Assembly: GCA_004791255.1 (NCBI GenBank)
Contig: SRUQ01000002.1
Coordinates: 310,001 to 374,000, forward strand
DNA length: 64,000 bases
Direction of reading: 5' to 3'
Source of the DNA: a bacterium M00.F.Ca.ET.205.01.1.1
Lineage (GTDB): Bacteria > Pseudomonadota > Alphaproteobacteria > Rhizobiales > Rhizobiaceae
The position numbers and the translations under genes were made by a program. Shown here one piece after another: positions 62,826 to 64,000 of the stretch. Within the stretch, counting starts at the first letter, position 1, and the number at the start of each line of letters is the position of its first letter. The notes under the pieces are model-generated. The model ran no database searches. It saw only the letters and a program-made list of their open reading frames with translations, and was not told where the DNA came from.

Positions 62826-63490
62826 GCTTTCGCTCCCGTAGTGCCAGCGATTCTGCGCAGCACGCGTTCCTTAATGGAGGGGATCGCCTCACCGAACGGC
62901 GTGCCGGCATACTCCTCCTCGGCGTAGTGGATGTCCTTCAGCGCGGTTCCGCTCTTGTTCTGGGCGACCTTGAGTGCCCGAGTGGTTTGGCGCTCATACC
63001 AGGCCAGGCCAGGCTGCTCCGACAGCGCCTCTGCGAGGAAGTTCCGGGCCAGTGGACCTGTAAGATATTCGTACATGTAGCCGCCGTTCGGCAGCTTGCG
63101 CCTCATCGACTTCGCGAGGCCGCGGAAACCCAGTATTGCAAGCGACGTCTGTAGGTCGTCGTAGGCGCCGCGACGCCAACGAACCATCTTCACCAAACGG
63201 AGGTCTGGCTCTTCCTCCCGCAAAATTTCGGCAGCTGCGTCGAACAGCGTACCGTCTCCGGTGGACTTGTGCAGGTCCAGTAACTGCTCGGCTAGGTAGT
63301 CCGGGTAGCGCAGCCAGAAGTCGATCGCGAGTGCGCGCTTCTCGCCGAGAAAAACTCGGTCCCAGCCGTCCTGTGGCGTCTCCATTGGAATGCTGCCGCG
63401 CACGAGAATGAACAGCAGCCGCAACGCGTCTCTGAACGCGTGGCCGACTTCTTCGCGAGGATCAGTCGGACCGGCCTGTTCTTCCTGCAT
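62822..63490 (-). CDS. Operon component upstream of ABC ATPase, unknown
   Basis: A 222-residue, mostly helical cytoplasmic protein I do not recognise. It overlaps the ABC ATPase gene by 4 bp and the upstream gene by 29 bp. GGGGGAGC lies right before ATG 63490. Its place and size are those of the middle component in ABC-ATPase-centred three-component systems, which adapt the ATPase to its effector; that comparison is by layout only. Confidence 0.65.
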   Translation of the reverse strand: MQEEQAGPTDPREEVGHAFRDALRLLFILVRGSIPMETPQDGWDRVFLGEKRALAIDFWLRYPDYLAEQLLDLHKSTGDGTLFDAAAEILREEEPDLRLVKMVRWRRGAYDDLQTSLAILGFRGLAKSMRRKLPNGGYMYEYLTGPLARNFLAEALSEQPGLAWYERQTTRALKVAQNKSGTALKDIHYAEEEYAGTPFGEAIPSIKERVLRRIAGTTGAKA

Positions 63491-64000
63491 GCTCCCCCCT
63501 CGACGAAACGAGCCGCCGCAATTCTGCTGCGAATGTCGCCAATCGACCTTCGGCGCTGATCTGAACCAGTTCGTTCAGGCCGCTGCGGCTCGAAAAGTGG
63601 CCTTCGTCATAAGCGCAGATCGGAATCTGCCTGTTATCCCTGAAGCGCCTGTCCGGTCCCCCATTCCGGTTGGGGTGTAGCCACGTATGCCCCACCACCC
63701 TCGCATCGGATGGAACCCGTCCGTCTTCAACGAACCTTGTGCTCTGGACATCCAATTGAAGCTCACCGTATTCGACCGCGCCAACCTTTGCATTGTCCAC
63801 GACCAGAATCCGATCAGGGAAGAAGTGAAGCACCTGCTTTCCTACAGGGATAGATGGAACGTCGATGTTCGACTTCACGACGCCCGGGCTGGAGAGAGCC
63901 AGCCGGATGTTGCTGCGATTTTGGATCCGCGTCGCGCCGCCGTTGCGCTTCCAATTGCGATCGTTTCCCTCGGCTGCGACGTGCCATATAGAATCTGTTC
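63462..64000 (-). CDS. DUF4236-like protein, 5' end beyond window
   Basis: About 178 C-terminal residues are visible; the frame is open to the window edge. FFPDRILVVDNAKVGAVEYG, VGHTWLHPNRNGGPDRRF and RQIPICAYDEGHF resemble the C-terminal module I associate with DUF4236-containing proteins (LPD-x-ILV..., TW-x-x-x-x-x-x-GGPDRRF-x-NRQ-P). That module is found in many bacteria with no known function. It overlaps the next gene by 29 bp, so it is the first visible member of the operon. Confidence 0.6.
   Translation of the reverse strand, partial: TDSIWHVAAEGNDRNWKRNGGATRIQNRSNIRLALSSPGVVKSNIDVPSIPVGKQVLHFFPDRILVVDNAKVGAVEYGELQLDVQSTRFVEDGRVPSDARVVGHTWLHPNRNGGPDRRFRDNRQIPICAYDEGHFSSRSGLNELVQISAEGRLATFAAELRRLVSSRGEHAGRTGRSD

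Overview
The window is a piece of a high-GC alphaproteobacterial chromosome, most likely Mesorhizobium or a close Phyllobacteriaceae relative. The basis is gene content typical of Rhizobiales (divK-pleD, MucR/Ros regulator, DUF982, DUF768, DUF3126, DUF3572, YjhX, a long adenosylcobalamin-dependent NrdJ), a LexA box of the alphaproteobacterial GTTC-N7-GTTC type, and intergenic mosaic repeats of the kind found in rhizobia. Species and replicon cannot be told from the sequence.

Layout. 1-6.2 kb: a leftward operon of a GntR/FadR regulator, a PLP-dependent Cys/Met-metabolism enzyme and a sugar-type ABC importer (binding protein, two permeases, ATPase cut by the window edge). 6.3-8.0 kb: a divergent isocyanide hydratase-like enzyme and GlxA-type regulator. 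8.4-11.4 kb: pleD, divK, a DUF3572 protein and a HAD-like protein. 11.4-20.1 kb: an exported protein, acetyltransferase, SOS-controlled dinB with a zinc ribbon, DMT transporter, gatB, yjhX, CBS protein and rhomboid protease. 20.1-24.4 kb: a candidate small RNA, PAS_5 protein, PilZ protein, BTLCP protease, HNH nuclease and ankyrin protein. 24.4-39 kb: housekeeping genes (gamma-carbonic-anhydrase-like, cysE, HD phosphohydrolase, DUF192, double cold-shock protein, gloA, DUF2218, DUF1697, ilvA, two tandem lipoprotein hydrolases, adenine deaminase, OmpA-like porin-family barrel).

39.2-43.2 kb is a small accessory region. A tRNA-Leu(UAA) gene is split into two halves 1.7 kb apart; the segment between carries an intact tRNA-Leu(UAA) and two unknown genes. 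Beyond it lie gene fragments and two long perfect hairpins. 43.2-55.1 kb returns to core genes (nudix hydrolases, Old Yellow Enzyme, cinA N-terminal type, UspA, gpt, PilZ) and ends with nrdJ, preceded by two NrdR boxes spaced 31 bp.

55.3-64 kb looks like a defence/mobile island. It contains (a) an overlapping gene pair encoding a probable PD-(D/E)xK nuclease-like protein and a uracil-phosphoribosyltransferase-like protein without the usual PRPP loop; (b) a separate small EVK-motif nuclease-like protein; (c) a MucR/Ros-type regulator; and (d) a tightly overlapping leftward operon of at least four genes centred on a Rad50/SMC-like ABC ATPase with a zinc ribbon in its coiled coil. This operon is the best candidate in the window for an undescribed conflict system. 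All functional claims for it are inferences from motifs and gene order.
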